Shown: in pieces, positions 10,201 through 22,200 of the stretch | How positions within the stretch are numbered: the first letter of the stretch is position 1 | Layout: every line of letters starts with the position of its first letter | Assembly: GCA_963920525.1 (NCBI GenBank) | Contig: OY986438.1 | Span: 93,610,057 to 93,674,056, forward strand | Origin: Dichetophora obliterata | Lineage: Eukaryota > Arthropoda > Insecta > Diptera > Sciomyzidae | Length of the DNA stretch: 64,000 bases | Direction: 5' to 3' | Notes under the pieces: generated by a model | What the model was told of the DNA's origin: nothing | Seen by the model: the letters and a program-made list of their open reading frames with translations, nothing else | Database searches by the model: none | Position numbers and translations under genes: made by a program

Positions 10201-13200
10201 CGATTAATCGAACACTGGTTGGAAATGGTTTAAACCATTTTGTACAAGGCTACATTAATGTTTTAATTTCTTTCCTTGATTTTCCAGAAAATTGCTGGGC
10301 GAGATCTCGACCGCTGGGATAATAACAGCAATAAATTTTCTATGAGTGGAATAATATAAAATATAATTAAATAAATTTTCAGCAAAGTTTATTATGAAAA
10401 CGGACTATTACGATAAGTAAATATGAAAGCTTTTTAAAGGTAATTCGCTGCAGGTGAAAAAAAAACTTCTAAAAAGCTATTGAGTTTATAATTTTATTAG
10501 TGTTTATTTATTAAATTTAAAGCGTGGTTTTCATCCGATTTGGCTCATTTTTTCACTTGATCTCTATTTTATAATAAAAAGCATATTTAAAGAATTTCGT
10601 GACAATAGCTCTAAAATTACGGCTGATATCGTGATCACAGACGGACAGACGAACATGGCTAAATCGAATCAGGAGGTGATGCTGATCAAGAAAATATATA
10701 CATTTCTATTACTGTCACGAATATATATACTTTTCTATTACTTATCAGAGTTACAAACGGAGTGACAAAGTTTATATATTATATAAAAATATTAGAAAAG
10801 GTTTTTAATGCACTAATTATCCTAGCGGTCAAGATCTCGACCAGCCATCTTCCGCGCTGTCTGGCGATCAGGTGGAATAGCTGTAATAAAGTAGTTTCTG
10901 TATAATAAATTTATTTGAACTTTAGGCTATGTGAATCAATAACCCTTTTATACTTTTTTTTTATATATAATATTAGATACAATGCTCGTAACTTTAAAAA
11001 TAGGCTTTTTTAACTAATTTTGTGCCTCCCAGGTGAGACTTTAAAAAGGTGCAAGAGGAAATAAAAGTGAATGGTCTTGAAAGCCAAAAAACACCAAACT
11101 AAATAAATCATTAAAAAAATTAATTAAATTCCAATACCTAATATTTTTAATTGTTTTATGATATCCGACAAAAGTTTGTGGTCGAGATCTTGGTTAAAAG
11201 CTTAAAACTTCTTTGTATAACAGTTTCCATTCCAACGGATTTTTTAACAAAATATCATGAGGAATAGTTATTGTTATTATATTATAATAGCTATTATGTT
11301 GAACTTTATTTTTTAAAAATAAAATTTTGTTAACTATTCGGCAGAACGGGCACTGAAGCTCATGGAAGTTTTTAATAAAGTCTTGTCACAAAACGAGAAC
11401 GAAAAACAATAAATATTGCAAATTGTATCAGACGATCGCAAGAACTTCCCAGATGAAAAATTAACTCTTTTAAAGTGAAATCGTTTTATTAATGTATTGT
11501 TAGAGACGTATTGAGAATGACAAAGTCGTAACGTAACTGAATGTTTTGAAGTTTTCGCATTTGTTAACCGATTTAAAAAAAAACCGCTTGTTTAACAGGT
11601 ATTTTTATATTTAATTCATTTATATATTATGTGATTGAAAAACTTAATTACGGAATTTTTAAAATTTTCGCAAAAAAATGTATTAATTTGTTTGTTTTCG
11701 CTCGACAAACAATTTTCTAGATTACAAATTTTTTAACCAATTTTGACGAATGACAGCTCGTTACAAAGTTAATTTTATGCTCAATATGATAATGTATTGA
11801 GTTGGCTAAAAACGATTTTTATTATTTTCAAAAAACAAACCTAGTTTTTTCCATATAAATTGTATGGACAAACTTTGGGGGCTGGGCCCTCGCCTTCCCG
11901 TTATCCGATTCTAAAATTTTTTTGCAGAACATGTTTTTATATCTAAAGAAACATTTCTAGGGGAGTTATGCTTTATAGCTTGAAGTTGAAAAATAAGGAA
12001 CACCCCAATGTGGTATATTTAATTAAATTGTTAAGTAGTAAATCCCAGCTGCCACGCATTGCTTATTCGTTTTCTTTTCACGCTTTTGTGTTGCGAGAGT
12101 TTTAATAAACTCCATATTGCTCTCTACCAAGAATGATAGAAACAAGATTACGACATCGACGCACAGTGATGCGATTGGTACAAGTTAGATGGAAAATATT
12201 ATTTTTTGGTAGTTTTCGATGTTTATGGTACAAGAAAGTACAAAAAAAAGTATTTCAGAAATTTTGGACAAGTGGGCGTGGCAGCTGCCATACAACTTAA
12301 ACACATTTTGCGCCATATCTTAGGAATGAGATAAGCTATGATAACAAAATTAGCCATTGACGTCTAATATAAGATTTGAAAAAAGTTAAAAAAATTTCAC
12401 CGCGATTGGACAAGTGGGCGTGGCAGCTGCCATACAATTTAAACACATTTTGCACTATATCTTAGGAATGAGATAAGCTATGATAACAAAATTAGCCATA
12501 GACGTCTAATGTATAACTTCAAAAAAGTAAAAAAAATTTCAGCGTGATTAGACAAGTGGGCGTGGCAGCTGCCATACAATTTACAATTTAAAAAGTACGA
12601 TTACAAAATTACGAATAGACGTCTAGTATGTGATTTGCGAAATTTACTTTCTAAATTGAAGAATTTATTTATTTTTTCTTATATTAACATTATTAAGAAT
12701 TGGATGTTCATCTTTAATTCGACGACCAAGAATCGCCCTCAGGATCGGACCATTCATCACTAGTTGAATCATCGTTAACAAGAGGAAAACGAGATTGTCG
12801 TATGGCGGTTATTTCTGATTCACCAGCAGGAATAAGAAAAACTAATACGTCCGGATGCAATTTTCTAACATTAGTTAGAGGCTTTTCTCGGTAGGAATCA
12901 ACCAAAGGATCAGAACTGATGAGAAGCATATTCAATAAATCCGTATTTGTATTGACTCTTATCTTTGTTACGAGCCTCTTGTGCCTCTTCAGATAATTGC
13001 CCTATTCCAACGGTGCATTGTTGCTCTATATCTTTAGCATGGCAGAGAATTTTATGAACTGTTACCGGCATAAAATACCAGCTATAAAGTTGAATATTCT
13101 CTGTGTAAAGAGTAACTTCAAATCTCAAAAAAAAAAAAAAAAGTTGAATATATAATGCCTTAATCTCATTAATATAAATTTCAAATGAAGAAATATCTAT

Positions 13201-16200
13201 ATTATAACCAGAGGAGATACAGCTTAAAATTATATAAAATCTTTTTATAAGCTTCTCGTCTACTCCAGTTATAGAAGAGCTTTTTTCATGGCTTTTAAAA
13301 AATCGTCGAGCAGTGTTCCCATCGTTTGAAGAGCCATAGCCTGGCTTGGGCTTATCTATAACTAGACCAAGTTCTTTTTTAAAACGAAGTTGAATTTGCT
13401 TTTTTCTATTCTCACAGATAACCTATCATTGATATCGCGGATTGCCCATTTTTTTACATCTAGCCTGTATCCTATATGTAAGATACAGTCAAGCGTTTTG
13501 ATCCAAGCATGTAGAGATGATAAGCCATAAGAATACAATTCTGGTCGAGGTTCTTTGAGGTTTTGGATTTCATTCATTTCAGTTGGCTTGGCACCACATA
13601 TATAACACGACTGTGTTGACTTGTGAGACGAAAGATGATTGGCTATCTTACCGTCGATCATGGTGCAAACAAACTTGAATTTAATTTTTAATGATTTGGA
13701 TGATATGTTAAAGTCAGCATCTTTCAAACTTTCAATTTGATGACGAATATTTCCAAATTCTTCTTTTACTATTTTTTCGGTTTCTTTAGCGAATACAAAT
13801 TTGATTGGTCTACAAAGCCGAGTGGACGATGGATGTTTATTTTGCCATACCACTTCATTTGAATTTTCAGTTAGCCGCAACTGTATAGGAACAAATGACA
13901 TTACAAATAAATACTCATCAGTGCTATCCTCTTCGTTAAACCTTTGCTTATAAGTACTATGACCACAACTACCATCACCACCCCATTTACAAATTAAAGT
14001 CAATGTACTCAAAATTTTCAATATTGCCAGCAATAACCGACTGTATCACATTTAACAGCCTTTCCGTAGTGTGATTGACAATGTCTTGCATATTTATGGA
14101 AGCACTACTTTCAGTCACAGTGATTGAATTTTCTGAAGGAAAACAGTCTTTCTTTGCTTTTGCAAGTTTATAAAGAGAAGGATATAAATTATGGCCCGCT
14201 CGTAATGCTCTTTTTCGAAGATTGTTGTAGGTATAGGAAGTTAACCTACTGTCAATGTAAATGGCTAGCGCCTCCACATTGGTGTAAGTGTGTTGTGCTT
14301 CTGTACTATATTTTAATTTTTTAATTTTTTTCGCCTCTTCGGGAGATTCACAAACAGATTTTATAATATCTGCAACAGTACGGAGTCCACTTGCCCGTTT
14401 AGACATTTGAGCAGCATATGAGAGCTCATTCACAGTTCTTGATTTCAACAAATCACGTACTTTATTTTGCTTTGAACGTTCTCCGCAATCTGCAAAAAGT
14501 TTTGATGGCCTACCGAGCGAGCCTTTAGACGTAGTAGGGAGCTCTTCTAAGACGTTTTGACCAGAGGCTTGATCACTTTTCTGTTGAACTAATACAATAT
14601 CTTCCATTTGTAACCAATCTGAGTTCTTCATCAAAAATCTGAAAAGTATTTTCAATTTATTCTTACAGGAAGACAAAAATATTATCTTTACACTATATGA
14701 CAAATTTCAAAACAGTCTTGCTGTGTAGTAGAACTTCAAAATTTTGAAACTTAAAAATTTGCCGCATAGTGTAGTAAGCACAATAGCTGCATGTATACCT
14801 ATCCTTACGGCGACCAGCTGACTTCCACTTTAGTTGAATTTTATTTGCATAAAAACGAATGTTCACCTTCATCTCATTAACAATTTCATCAGATAAAATT
14901 TCATTTGAAGAAACAAAATTTATGACCGTATCGTTAAAGTCATCACTTTGTTGATCGCACCATAACTCAAAAAACTCCACACGGGATATTGAAATAACTA
15001 TTCCTACGAAAAATATTTTTAAAGCCACTTTTTTAAAGCAATGAATGTTTTATTAAATAAACCTCCAGTAAAATCTGTCATTTTTAATTTTCTTAATCTT
15101 CAAATCACTTCAGTAACTTTTAATTATTTAACTATTTTTGTTAATACTTTTATCAACTTTGACTTCGTTTTCACTTGCTTGTTTTGTTTAAAATGGCATA
15201 AAATGAGCGAGTTAGAAAAATGCATTTAAAAAAAAAACAATAAGAGCCCACAGCAAAGAATATAATTTAAAGATATTGCATGTTGCTCCCTCATGTAATT
15301 ATTGCAAAATATATTTTTTTAATAATTTTTAATTGATTTTCATGTCAGTTTGAGCAGAGTGTATAGTTTTTTTAATATATATATTTTTATACCACCACGT
15401 TTACTTTCTCGATTTTACCCATTTTTTGAATTGAAGAATTGCATAAAAAATCAGCGAGTAAGAAAAATACATTTAAATAAAAACAAGAAGAACAAACAGC
15501 AAAGAATATAATGTAAAGAAATTGCATGTTACTCCCATATAATATTAGCAAGACATATTTTTTTAATATTTTTTAATTCATTGTCATTAAGTTTGAGCAG
15601 TGTTTTCTTTTCGTAATATATATATTTTTATATTGATATATATTATATATTTTTATTTATTTCATGTATACATATTTTAATACCGAAACGTGTACTTTGT
15701 AAGGGAAATATATTTTTTCTGTCTGAAATGCCAAAAAATAGGCGTGGCAGGCAGGTGTAGAAAAATATATATATTTTTGATCAGCATTACCTCCTAAGTA
15801 GATTTAGCAATGACTGCCTGCCAATCTGTCGTCACGATTACAGCCGTTATTTGAAAAAAACGGTCAGAACCTGGTTTTTCAATTAAAATAAATAGCATTT
15901 TTAGGTCCATCAAACAGGTTAAATAACAAGACAACCATACATTTGCGCACCTCGGCACTCTTATAGCTTAAAGTACATATAATATTGATTAAACAAAAAA
16001 AAAGTTTTGGAAATCTGAGGCAGTCCTTTTTTTTATTTTCAAAAAGGTTTTACCAAATTTTCTGTTTTAACTAAGAAAAAACCTTCGTTTAAGTAATTTT
16101 TTCTTTTTATTTTGCATGTATTGAAATTTTTTTTTATGTAAAAATATTTTGTGATGTGTTGAAAATATTTTAAGCTCATCATACATTCTCATTGACCTCA

Positions 16201-19200
16201 AATTCGACTTTTTTCATACAAAACGGTCAGAGCACGGTTTTTACAGCCATTTTTAAGACCATCATATACATTCGAACAAAAAATTCCAAAAAAAAATGCG
16301 CACCTTGGCACTCCCAGGGCTTAAAGAAGACATAATAATTATTAAATAAAAAAAAATTTTGCAATTCTGAGGCAGTCCTTTTTTTTATTTTACAAAATAT
16401 TTTACCAAATTTTCCGTTTTTATGCATATTTATCCTTAAATACTGTTTTATAGCGCCTACATTTTATAAGATACGTTATTAAATTTATTTTATTTCAAAA
16501 GATCATATCTTACTTATGACGCCTGCCAATTTTCAACTTTTTTGGATGTTGATAAATATTTTAAACATATAATTAAATTTAACTACAAAACTCATGAACT
16601 AAAATTTCAAAAATATCACTTTTTGGGTCAACATTCAACAATCTTAGTATTTTTTGTAGAAAGCGGAGGTAAGTAAAATTTTTTTCCTGATATCAGTGGA
16701 CAGTTCTTCAGAGTTCTACATATTCAAAATTCAGAAATAAGATTGCGACTTTTTTCCGTCTAGCATGCCCTTTCGCATCACTGTGCGACGTCACTGGAGC
16801 CAATTTCAGTTACCTTTTCTATGTTTTTCCTTGTAAGCCATCTATTTTTAGTCAATAGGAACAGTTGCCTCCAATAACGTCATCTAGCGGTAAAACATGC
16901 AGATGTCGTAATCTTATTTTTATCATTCTTGCTCTCTACATGTTAATGAACCTTGTTCCAGTGGTGCCAACCCGAAGAGAGTAAAAATCTACAAATGAGA
17001 CATAAAAAATCCGTGTAAATCCGTATAAACAAATTTGTAGAATTTTTTTCAATTTAAAACAAAAACTAAAAGGTAATACTATAGCTCAAATCAAGTTATT
17101 AATAGTTTTTTTAAAATGTTTGTTTTATTTGTTTTTTTACAAAATTTGCATTAAACTTATAAAAGTTACAAACGACGTAAAACATTACTAAAAGTAGATA
17201 TAGTTAAAAACTACGAGTATTACTTTTAGTTATGTTACTACAACTAAAACTTAAAAACATAACATGAAACCTAACTTTTATTAATGTTAAAGGCACATTA
17301 GATTTCTTAAATCGGTAATTATTAGAAATACAATAAAATTGAAATCAGAGCTAGGTATTTTACGATTACAATTACTTTCCAATTACTATTACAGTAATCG
17401 TAATCTTTATAAATAAACGATTACGATTACTGTAATTGTAATGTAAGAAAAGCATTATAACGATTACTTTAATGCACGCAAATTACAATTACGATTACTG
17501 TAATTGTAATAGAAAAATATGTTTATTATGATTACAGTAATCGTTATCGATGAAAAATGGCAATTAAAATTACTGTAATCGTTATCATGTTTTTTGTAAT
17601 TTACTTACTTACTATGTAAGTTATATCTCAAATAATAGCTTTTAAAAAAAAATGTTTATGTTAAAGTCATGTAATTCAAATGTTTTCGAATTTTTCTCCC
17701 TACTAAAAAGCAAATACATTGCGCAATTTTATTCCGAAACTATTTTATTTTGAACAATACGTTTTTTCAATGATATAAATCAAAACGAACTCAATAATAA
17801 GCAGGCCTGTATCCAGCGGGGTTTAAGGGGGCCATACCCCCTTCTACAACCGTTTGCCCCCTGGCCAAATCAGACAATGAAAAACTTTAAATGAATATTT
17901 AAAATGCATTTGTTGATATATTTTTTTGTTGCTTTAAAATTAGTTTATTTTAAAATAACAAAAAATATACACATTCACCTTAATCATGACTTGAATATGT
18001 ATATGAAATTTGTTTAACAAAACATTTCAGACAAATTGTTACAATTTTTCTCATTTCTACTGGGTCACCAACATTTGCTCCCAAAAAATAAGATTTGAAT
18101 TTTAATAATTTTTTAACCCGCATCCATAGGAACTTTCTAGAAACGAAAAGCACGTTATGCACCAATTTGATGCATATACAAAAAGAATTTATAATTCATT
18201 GAAATGTTTTTAATTTTAAAATTTTTTTATGCATGATGAATGTTTATTAATTTTTTAAATAAAAAACTGCAAATCTTAATTCTAGCAAAAATTTAAAGAA
18301 GCAAAAAATTTAAATCAAAACATGCATGTTTGTTCTTAATATATAAACCTGAATAAAAAATTTGCATCAATTTGATGCAATTTGATTTGAGGCTGCGGGT
18401 TGATTCAATTTTTTTATTTGTTTTACTTAAAAAATCTCTTATACATATGTTAGCCCATTTCGCTACTCTTTCTTATATTTTTAGCCACTTTAAATAAATC
18501 TTGTATTTTTACCTTAATTTTATTACAAAGTCCTGAATTAATTTTTATATTATTTTTTATGTGTTAATCTCATGTATAAAAAGATCTACGTATCCGTGTT
18601 AATATTATTAAATTAACTGTTTTTGAATAGATATGTGTAAGGTATTCATTTCATACGTTAAAAAATATTTTTTTAAAATGAAGAAACAAAAAAATTCCTC
18701 CCCCCCCAAGATTCATGCCCGCCCCCACTGTCTTCTTGGTCTGGCTGCAGGCCTGATAATAAGGAATGTATAAATTGATACAAGAGAAAACAAAATAATT
18801 CTGAAATATTAAAAATCAATATTTGCCTTTAATAAGACTAATTTTTCAAATGAAAAATCAGAAAGAGCGTGCCGCCGTGAACTATTCACTATTCCAGCAG
18901 GGCCCCACCACAAATAAAGATTCTAGAAAAGAACGAGTTCTTTGTGAATTGCTTCATGAGAAATGAAGATTACATTAATTCAATTACAAAAAGAATGAGT
19001 ACGATTACAGTAATGTAATTTTTTTTTAATAATTACGATTGCTGCAATTGTAATTAAAAATATTTCGATTATGCTTAGAGTAATCGTAATCTTTATTTTT
19101 TTAATATCACGATTATAATTTGTAATTGAAATTGTAATTTATATGCAATCAATTACAAAATTAATTGATTACATCCCAGCTCTAATTGAAATGCATTCTA

Positions 19201-22200
19201 CAGGGTTTTAAGTTTTTGTTAACCCATAATTGGCAACGTATGATATGTCATCATATAATGCGTTGAAATCATTTTTCAAAAAATCGCTACCACTGTAAAG
19301 CTCTTGCTTCCAACAGTGTGAGAAAGCCAAAAGTATGCTTTTTCCAAAAAAGTTCTAAAATTGGCCTATAAAGCCTTTTTGTTTATTTTTCCCGCCAGTT
19401 TCAAGTGCAGTATTTCAAACAAAAGTGAAGAATGCAACTCAACTGAGTTATTTTTTTTTTAAACATCAAGAAAAAAGAAAATATAATTAAACTAGAAGTA
19501 GCAGTTGCTTAGCAAACGCGTAAGCTGGCTACATAAATTGGTACGTTGAAGATGCATTTAAGTTGGGTCGCTCGCTCTCATAAACTTTTCCCAAAGCAAC
19601 AAAAGTAAAGATATAGGCCCATAAACATAGTCAAAATAAAAGTCGACTCTAAATTTAGTATAAGCATTTTTGACAGTTTTTTAATATAATGTGTTGTCAA
19701 AAAGCTTGCACTAAATTTAGAGTCGACTTTTATTTTGACTATGATTATGGGACATTATGTTGTGTTGTCTCAAAAATTGGACATATTTCGTTCTGTCATT
19801 GTTGGGGAGATTTGCGTAATGAATAAACTTACCCCATCTCATAAACATTTTAATACAAAAAATTTAAATATATTTACATTTATTGCATATTCATTAATTT
19901 ATTAAATTCTTGGCGTTTCTCAACCAACCCCTTCTTTTCATTTATTTTTTTAAGCCGATCATAAGAAATAGCTGGTTCGATAAAATGTCCACTTATACTA
20001 CGAACCCTTGAGAATGCTACATATGCCATTCCTAATGCAAATTCTTTTTCTCCAATATCGACAACTGCTTCGATCGAGTGTTAATCGTTGCGATTTATGA
20101 ATACTTATCGCATAAGCAAGTTGTAGTGGAATTTGCTTGCGAGTAAAATTGTTTGATCCTTTTTAAAATGATACTAGAACAGGAGGAATTGGTAATACAT
20201 TAGAGTTGTTGTATTTTGGTCCCGAATAATTGGGAAACTTGACCAAAATGCACAAAGGAAATTCTTCTATTAATCGGCATTTTCACAATGGCTATAAACA
20301 ATTTCAACAACCTCACCGATGCTGTCATTGCACAGACCAGCTGAAGTAAAAAGATTTTGCCTCAAAATAACTTGTGCACCCTTACACTGATATAACTTTG
20401 GGCTTAAACCTCTTGCATCATCGGATGAGGCTAACAACGCTCGTGGGTCATTGTGTTAAGCATTAATGATTGTAACAGCATTGCCAACATTTCTGAGCTT
20501 CTCAAGGTTATATTCTTCAATTTAAGCGTTCTTCGAGATTAATCTTAACACATTTTAACTCGAAAAAATTAACGCTGAATGATCCTGGTCGATAAGAGGT
20601 CGTAGTCTTGTAAAGTCAGTTCTCCTAATGATACTCTTAAGGCTTGATTACCCAAGCGTAAGGTAACGTAGCGTGACGTTGCCAATTGTCAAGCTAAAAT
20701 CTGTTTAATGATAAATGTGTACAAGTCGTTACCGAAATCGTAACGTGGCGTGACGCAGCGTAGAAGTCTGTAGAAAATAGATTTCTACGCAACGTTACGA
20801 TTTTTGACAGTTCGACAGTTGTGGGACAAGCGAAAAATGTTGTTTAACTTCACATTATTGTAAATTTTAATACTATATAAGAAAGGATGCAGTCTTTTAT
20901 TGACGAGGAGAAGTAAATAAGCCTACTAGAATAAAATGAGTGCCCTGCACTACGGCGCCTGCACTACGTTGGATTACGATTTCGGTAATCGCTTATCCTC
21001 GAGGCAACGTCGCACTACGCTACATCCCGCTGCGCCACCGTACGTTACGCTTGGGTAATCAAGCCTTTAGTAAACATTTCCTGAAAGCTTGTTGTTCTGG
21101 TCGAATTTGTCTCATTATCTGGTTCAATACGAACATTTTGCTTATTTGACGATAGACTAATTGAACTTGAGTGGCTGTAATATCACCTGACCTCAGATTC
21201 CCGTAAAGTGGGATATCTCCAAGAATGATAGAATAAGAGATCACGCTTTGCGCAGGTCCGTTATTTCTGCTAATCGAGTCTGACAACCAGCTGTTCAGTT
21301 GACTACGTCACAATATTTTATTTCTTTGAGAAACGTACTGCGATCGGTTGTGTTTTATTTAATTGTGTATATATCGAAGTTTATTTGAGAGTTTTTAACT
21401 TAAAATTTAAAAAATGAAGTATGCAGCTGCTTTTTTTTATGACTAAGCTGCTTGCTGGCTGTAATAAAATAATATTAAAAATAATGTTTGCAAAGGAGTA
21501 CTTAATAAATTAACCTCTTGCAATTTTCAATGTATGTATAATGTATATACAATAAAAATGTATGCAATTTTCATTTCTGTGTAGAAATCGTATGCAAAGT
21601 GATCGCTCTCCAAAACAGCATTGATATTATGACGTACATGCGCAGAACGACAATTTTGTTGTACTCGTTTTCTTGTCTCCGGCGCAATCGTTGTATTCTA
21701 TCATTCTTGGGATATCTCCAACTGGCTGCAGTTGATTGAAATCTACGAAGAACAGCACTACGAACCCTTTTTTAGCAGCATCGGCAAAGAATGATGAATG
21801 TTTTTCATGTTAAAAGTTTTGTCACAGTTTCTTATAAATTTTGTGCAGTGCGGGTTGAAAAAATTTATGGAGATATAAAAGAATTTTATCTTGAATCCTG
21901 TTAAACATAAATTCAATTAGAAAATCAATATTTTAAATATTTACTTTTAACATGAAAAAATTCATCATTCTCTGCCGAAGCTGCTAAAAAATATTACAAG
22001 CAATAGCAGCAGCGTAGCGAGTGCAAACAGCTTCGACTCTGCATAAAGCACAACACCACCGCATGCCAAAATCGATAGCTTCTGCTGTAAAGCCTGCTTG
22101 AAAAATGTTAAAAAGCGACAGCAACAGCAAGAAGACGACTTCAAAATGCGATAGCTTGCTGTTGCTGTGGCTTGGATAATGTTCCAAAATTACAGCACGA

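Larger units (their letters stand above)
12162..16785. mobile_element. Transib DNA transposon, 4.6 kb, degenerate
   Basis: The ends are CACAGTGATGCGA and its inverted complement, with 5 bp direct duplications CGACG (12157-12161 and 16786-16790). CAC-starting ends and a 5 bp GC-rich target are hallmarks of Transib, the relatives of RAG1. Inside, on the minus strand, is a broken Transib-type transposase (12714-15028). The rest is AT-rich with three internal tandem duplications: a 142 bp unit at 12266-12640, a roughly 240 bp unit at 15180-15640, and a diverged pair at about 15858-16090 / 16220-16430. Confidence 0.9.
12128..16931. mobile_element. Small MITE (about 180 bp) split by a Transib insertion
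   Basis: The ends CAAGAATGATAGAAACAAG (12128) and its inverted form at 16931 are flanked by the 8 bp duplication CTCTCTAC (12120-12127 and 16932-16939). Without the Transib insert and one CGACG, the remaining roughly 175 bp matches the reverse complement of the intact copy at 23674-23852. The superfamily is not identified. Confidence 0.9.
16955..19490 (+). repeat. Dispersed repeat (about 0.67 kb) split by nested hAT-type elements
   Basis: Two halves, 16955-17345 and 19185-19490, align in order with one continuous copy at 61513-62180. Shared landmarks are GCCAACC...GAGAGTAAAAATC at the left and TATGATATGTCAT plus GTGTGAGAAAGCC at the right. The intact copy shows that the sequence between 17346 and 19184 is an insertion. 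No coding capacity was found. Confidence 0.85.
19895..21776 (-). pseudogene. Helitron-type PIF1 helicase fragment, cut by two MITEs
   Basis: Three minus-strand pieces read in order. The first, 21719-21776, has VDFNQLQPVGD (Walker B region). The second, 21067-21229, has QVQLVYRQISKMFVLNQIMR. The third, 19895-20639, ends with EKEFALGMAYVAFSRVRS, the C-terminal PIF1 motif. This is the helicase part of a Helitron Rep/Hel protein. The Rep and Walker A parts are not present. It is broken by stops and frameshifts and by MITEs at 20640-21066 and 21230-21709. Confidence 0.8.

Noticed and set aside
12128..16939. Transposase at 12714-15028 belonging to an element with 8 bp duplications
   Set aside because: The CAAGAATGATAG ends belong to the host MITE. 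The transposase-bearing insert has its own CACAGTG ends and a 5 bp CGACG duplication, and the sister MITE lacks the insert.
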